NCBI RefSeq assembly: GCF_029167105.1
Contig: NZ_JARFML010000045.1
Coordinates: 1 to 60,614, forward strand
Direction of reading: 5' to 3'
Source: Bradyrhizobium yuanmingense
GTDB taxonomy: Bacteria > Pseudomonadota > Alphaproteobacteria > Rhizobiales > Xanthobacteraceae
Length of the DNA stretch: 60,614 nucleotides
The translations under genes and the position numbers were made by a program. Below, one piece after another: positions 58,585-60,614 of the stretch; position 1 is the first letter of the stretch, and each line of letters opens with the position of its first letter. The notes beneath the pieces are model-generated. The model had not been told where the DNA came from. It ran no database searches and saw only the letters and a program-made list of their open reading frames with translations.

Positions 58585-59107
58585 TCGTTCGCTGATCGTC
58601 GTCGAGGACGATGCGGGTTTTGCCCGCACGCTGAAGCGCTCGTTCGAGCGCCGCGGCTACGAGGTCGTGCTGGCTGCTTCGATCGAGGAGGTGCGCCAGG
58701 TGCTGGAGGAACGCTCCTTCGGTCATGCCGTGGTCGACCTCAAGCTCGGCGGCGCCTCGGGCCTTGCCTGCGTCGAGCTCCTGCACACGCATGACCCGGA
58801 CATGCTGATCGTGGTGCTGACCGGCTTTGCCAGCATCTCCACGGCGGTCGAGGCGATCAAGCTAGGGGCCTGCCACTATCTGGCAAAGCCGTCGAACACC
58901 GACGACATCGAGGCCGCCTTCCACAAGGCCGAAGGCAACGCCGAAGTCGCGCTCGATTCGCGGCCGACCTCGATCAAGACGCTGGAATGGGAGCGCATTC
59001 ATCAGACCTTGATCGAGACCGAGTTCAACATCTCGGAAGCGGCCCGCCGGCTGGGCATGCACCGGCGGACGCTGGCGAGGAAGCTCGAGAAGCGCCCGGT
59101 GAAGTAG
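58574..59107 (+). CDS. regA: RegA/PrrA/ActR-type response regulator
   Basis: A 177-aa regulator with a TTG start preceded by GGAGGG. The receiver carries phospho-acceptor D55 (AVVDLKLGG), and a linker leads to a Fis-type helix-turn-helix (NISEAARRLGMHRRTLARKL), as in RegA. It overlaps the kinase gene by 11 nt. Bradyrhizobium has a separate RegSR pair, so this may be a paralogue dedicated to the cyo operon (inference). Confidence 0.92.
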   Translation: MTPDRSLIVVEDDAGFARTLKRSFERRGYEVVLAASIEEVRQVLEERSFGHAVVDLKLGGASGLACVELLHTHDPDMLIVVLTGFASISTAVEAIKLGACHYLAKPSNTDDIEAAFHKAEGNAEVALDSRPTSIKTLEWERIHQTLIETEFNISEAARRLGMHRRTLARKLEKRPVK

Positions 59108-59131
59108 GAGCGCGTCGAGGCTCCTCCTCCC

Positions 59132-59836
59132 CTATTTGCCGAACTGCGCGATCAATTCGGCCAGCGCGACGTGGCCTGTGCACGATCCCGTTCCCGGATC
59201 AGACCCGCCGTCCTCCAGAGCGGTGGCGTAGAGGACCGCGGGATCGGCTTCGAGGCGAGCTCGCAGCGCCGCCAGCTTCGGCCAGCGGCTCCTCTCCGCA
59301 ACCGCATGGAAGTCGAGCCAGCGCGCGACGCCGACAAGCACGGCGTCGGCAAGGGTCGGCCGGTCCCCGAGCAGGAATTGCCGCGCTTCGATCATCGCTT
59401 CGAGCTTGTCATGACGCTCGATGACCCTTGCTGTGCCAAAGGCGCGCAGGACCGACTTCGCGGCGGGCTCCATGGCTTCGGCTTCCAATGCGGCCCACAG
59501 CGGCGCGAAGGCGGCGGTGAAACCGGTATTCACGAATGCCATGAGCTGATGCATGCGATCGGCTTGCCGCGATGAGGGATCGAAGCTGATGCGGCGTTCG
59601 ACGTCCCTGGCCTCTAACCAGGCCGCGATCGCCATCGTTTCCGTCAGCACCTCGCCCTGCCCGGTGATGAAGACCGGCGTCTCATGTCGCGGATTGATAC
59701 GGGCGTATGACGGGTTTCGCATCTCGCCCAACATATCGACCCGACACAGCCGATATGGCTTGCCCAGCCATTCGAGGGCCGCAACGAGCCCCATGGAGCT
59801 TCCCTTCGGGAAGCCGTAGAATAGAATTGGGTCCAT
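59132..59836 (-). CDS. Glutathione S-transferase-family protein
   Basis: A 234-aa protein with an N-terminal thioredoxin-like GST domain (MDPILFYGFPKGSSMGLVAA, then ETPVFITGQGEVLTETMAIA) and a helical C-terminal domain (LLGDRPTLADAVLVG). The glutathione-binding ETMAI motif is clear; the catalytic residue is probably the serine pair at 13-14. I chose the ATG at 59836. It is divergent from an HxlR regulator 108 bp away, which likely controls it. Confidence 0.9.
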   Translation of the reverse strand: MDPILFYGFPKGSSMGLVAALEWLGKPYRLCRVDMLGEMRNPSYARINPRHETPVFITGQGEVLTETMAIAAWLEARDVERRISFDPSSRQADRMHQLMAFVNTGFTAAFAPLWAALEAEAMEPAAKSVLRAFGTARVIERHDKLEAMIEARQFLLGDRPTLADAVLVGVARWLDFHAVAERSRWPKLAALRARLEADPAVLYATALEDGGSDPGTGSCTGHVALAELIAQFGK

Positions 59837-59944
59837 GATCCATTCTCCGTGATTTCTGATGATCACGCTGCGCAGCGGTGATGCGACCCTAGCCGCTCGC
59901 CGCATCAAGTAAATTACGAACTTTTTTGTAACCTGGAGGCGCCG

Positions 59945-60316
59945 ATGAAGGATCTCGTGTCGAGATGTCCGATCGAGGAAGTGATGCAGATTCTGAGCGG
60001 TCGCTGGCCAACGCTGCTGATCTACTATTTGAAGCAGGGCACCAAGCGCTTCAGCGATCTACGCCGCGACAATCCGACCATCTCGCACAGGATGCTCGCG
60101 CTCGAGCTTCGCAAGCTGGAGGACGCCGGCATCGTCAGCCGCACGGAATTCGGCGGCTATCCGCTGCGCGTGGAATACGATCTGACAGCCGCCGGTCACG
60201 CGCTCGTGCCGTTGATCGATGCCTTGGGAGACTGGTGGGCGTCGGTTGCGGCCACGACCGAAGGAGAAGGCCGTCGAGGTGAGATCGCCACCTCGGCAAC
60301 GACGCAGCGGACTTGA
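59945..60316 (+). CDS. HxlR-family transcriptional regulator
   Basis: A 123-aa regulator with the HxlR signature: an N-terminal cysteine (SRCPIEEVMQILSGRW), the helix-turn-helix RFSDLRRDNPTISHRMLALE, and the wing RTEFGGYPLRVEYDLT. C8 is the usual thiol-sensing position in redox- or electrophile-responsive members. It faces a GST gene across a 108-bp gap, suggesting a detoxification pair. Confidence 0.92.
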   Translation: MKDLVSRCPIEEVMQILSGRWPTLLIYYLKQGTKRFSDLRRDNPTISHRMLALELRKLEDAGIVSRTEFGGYPLRVEYDLTAAGHALVPLIDALGDWWASVAATTEGEGRRGEIATSATTQRT

Positions 60317-60343
60317 AGCGAAGGCCCAGGTAAGGAGACTGCC

Positions 60344-60614
60344 GTGACAATGCTCGTCGAGCGCTTCAACCTTCCGGCTGCGCTTTCGCCCGCGCCGAGC
60401 AAGCGCGATGCCGAAACAGTTCAATTCGCGCAGGCCGCGCTGACGTCCGCCAAGCGGGAGGGCCTGCAACTCGCGGTGCGGGCGCGCTATGTCGCCCTTG
60501 TCGTCATTGCCTGCCTGCTGCTCGTGATCAACCCGGCCTGGGAACAGCTCTACTACGTGGCGCTGCTCGGCTTGTTCGCGCTGATCGGCTGGGCTCAGGT
60601 CAGGGTTGGGCGGG
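60344..60614 (+). CDS. N-terminal part of an unidentified membrane protein, cut by the window end
   Basis: From a GTG at 60344 (GGAG site 6 nt upstream) 90 codons are open to the edge: a polar 50-residue start, then hydrophobic helices YVALVVIACLLLVI and YYVALLGLFALIGWAQ. This resembles the N-terminal membrane part of adenylate/guanylate cyclases or sensor proteins of Bradyrhizobium, but the catalytic part is outside the window, so I give no function. Confidence 0.6.
   Translation, partial: MTMLVERFNLPAALSPAPSKRDAETVQFAQAALTSAKREGLQLAVRARYVALVVIACLLLVINPAWEQLYYVALLGLFALIGWAQVRVGR

Overview
The window is high-GC DNA with the gene style of a Bradyrhizobium or Rhodopseudomonas-like alphaproteobacterium. 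It is rich in ABC-type solute-binding proteins and aromatic-acid catabolism genes. It has a CYP199A-type P450 with its ferredoxin, a cyo quinol oxidase with SURF1 and a RegB/RegA pair, and many intergenic palindromic repeats of the kinds common in that group. No rRNA, tRNA or CRISPR array was seen. The organism call is inference from gene content and protein resemblance; no search was run.

Region 1 (255-9886) is a hydroaromatic (shikimate/quinate) utilisation operon. It holds a LysR regulator, an NAD-type quinate/shikimate dehydrogenase, a complete Liv-type ABC importer (binding protein, two permeases, two ATPases), a Gfo/Idh/MocA oxidoreductase and a QuiC-type 3-dehydroshikimate dehydratase fused to a dioxygenase-like domain. 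The expected product is protocatechuate. Region 2 (10048-20897) handles plant phenylpropanoids and methoxy-aromatics. It holds two orphan Liv-type binding proteins, a type II NADH dehydrogenase, a tannase/feruloyl esterase, a ferredoxin plus CYP199A-type P450, feruloyl-CoA synthase and two MarR regulators. Both regions should converge on protocatechuate.

Region 3 (20898-31900) looks like a nitrogen-scavenging regulon: atzF on one strand, and on the other a peptide-type ABC importer followed by atzG, atzE, atzH and a GntR regulator. Both transcription units start with near-perfect sigma-54 (-24/-12) promoters placed about 30 nt before the first start codon, and atzF has an NtrC-like dyad upstream. 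The ring-opening enzyme AtzD is absent. This is the most interesting system in the window. The fused importer ATPase also carries a 126-bp intergenic-type palindromic repeat inserted exactly in frame between its two ATPase halves.

Region 4 (32113-41771) has a kinase-like protein with an altered catalytic loop, an orphan UgpB-like binding protein, and a signalling operon: a TRAP (DctP) binding protein without permeases, a membrane histidine kinase, a REC-DUF3369-kinase and an OmpR-type regulator. An ECF sigma factor and a strong terminator, possibly ending a small RNA, follow.

Region 5 (42059-51988) is mixed: CcdA plus a periplasmic thioredoxin, an internally duplicated membrane protein of unknown function, an L,D-transpeptidase, an orphan amino-acid binding protein, two acyl-CoA dehydrogenases, a carboxymuconolactone-decarboxylase-family protein, a VOC protein and an MFS transporter. 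Region 6 (52171-59107) is cyoABCD, SURF1 and RegB/RegA as one tightly packed unit. The window closes with a GST/HxlR divergent pair and the start of a membrane protein cut by the right edge. Intergenic gaps are mostly filled by at least six families of palindromic repeats.
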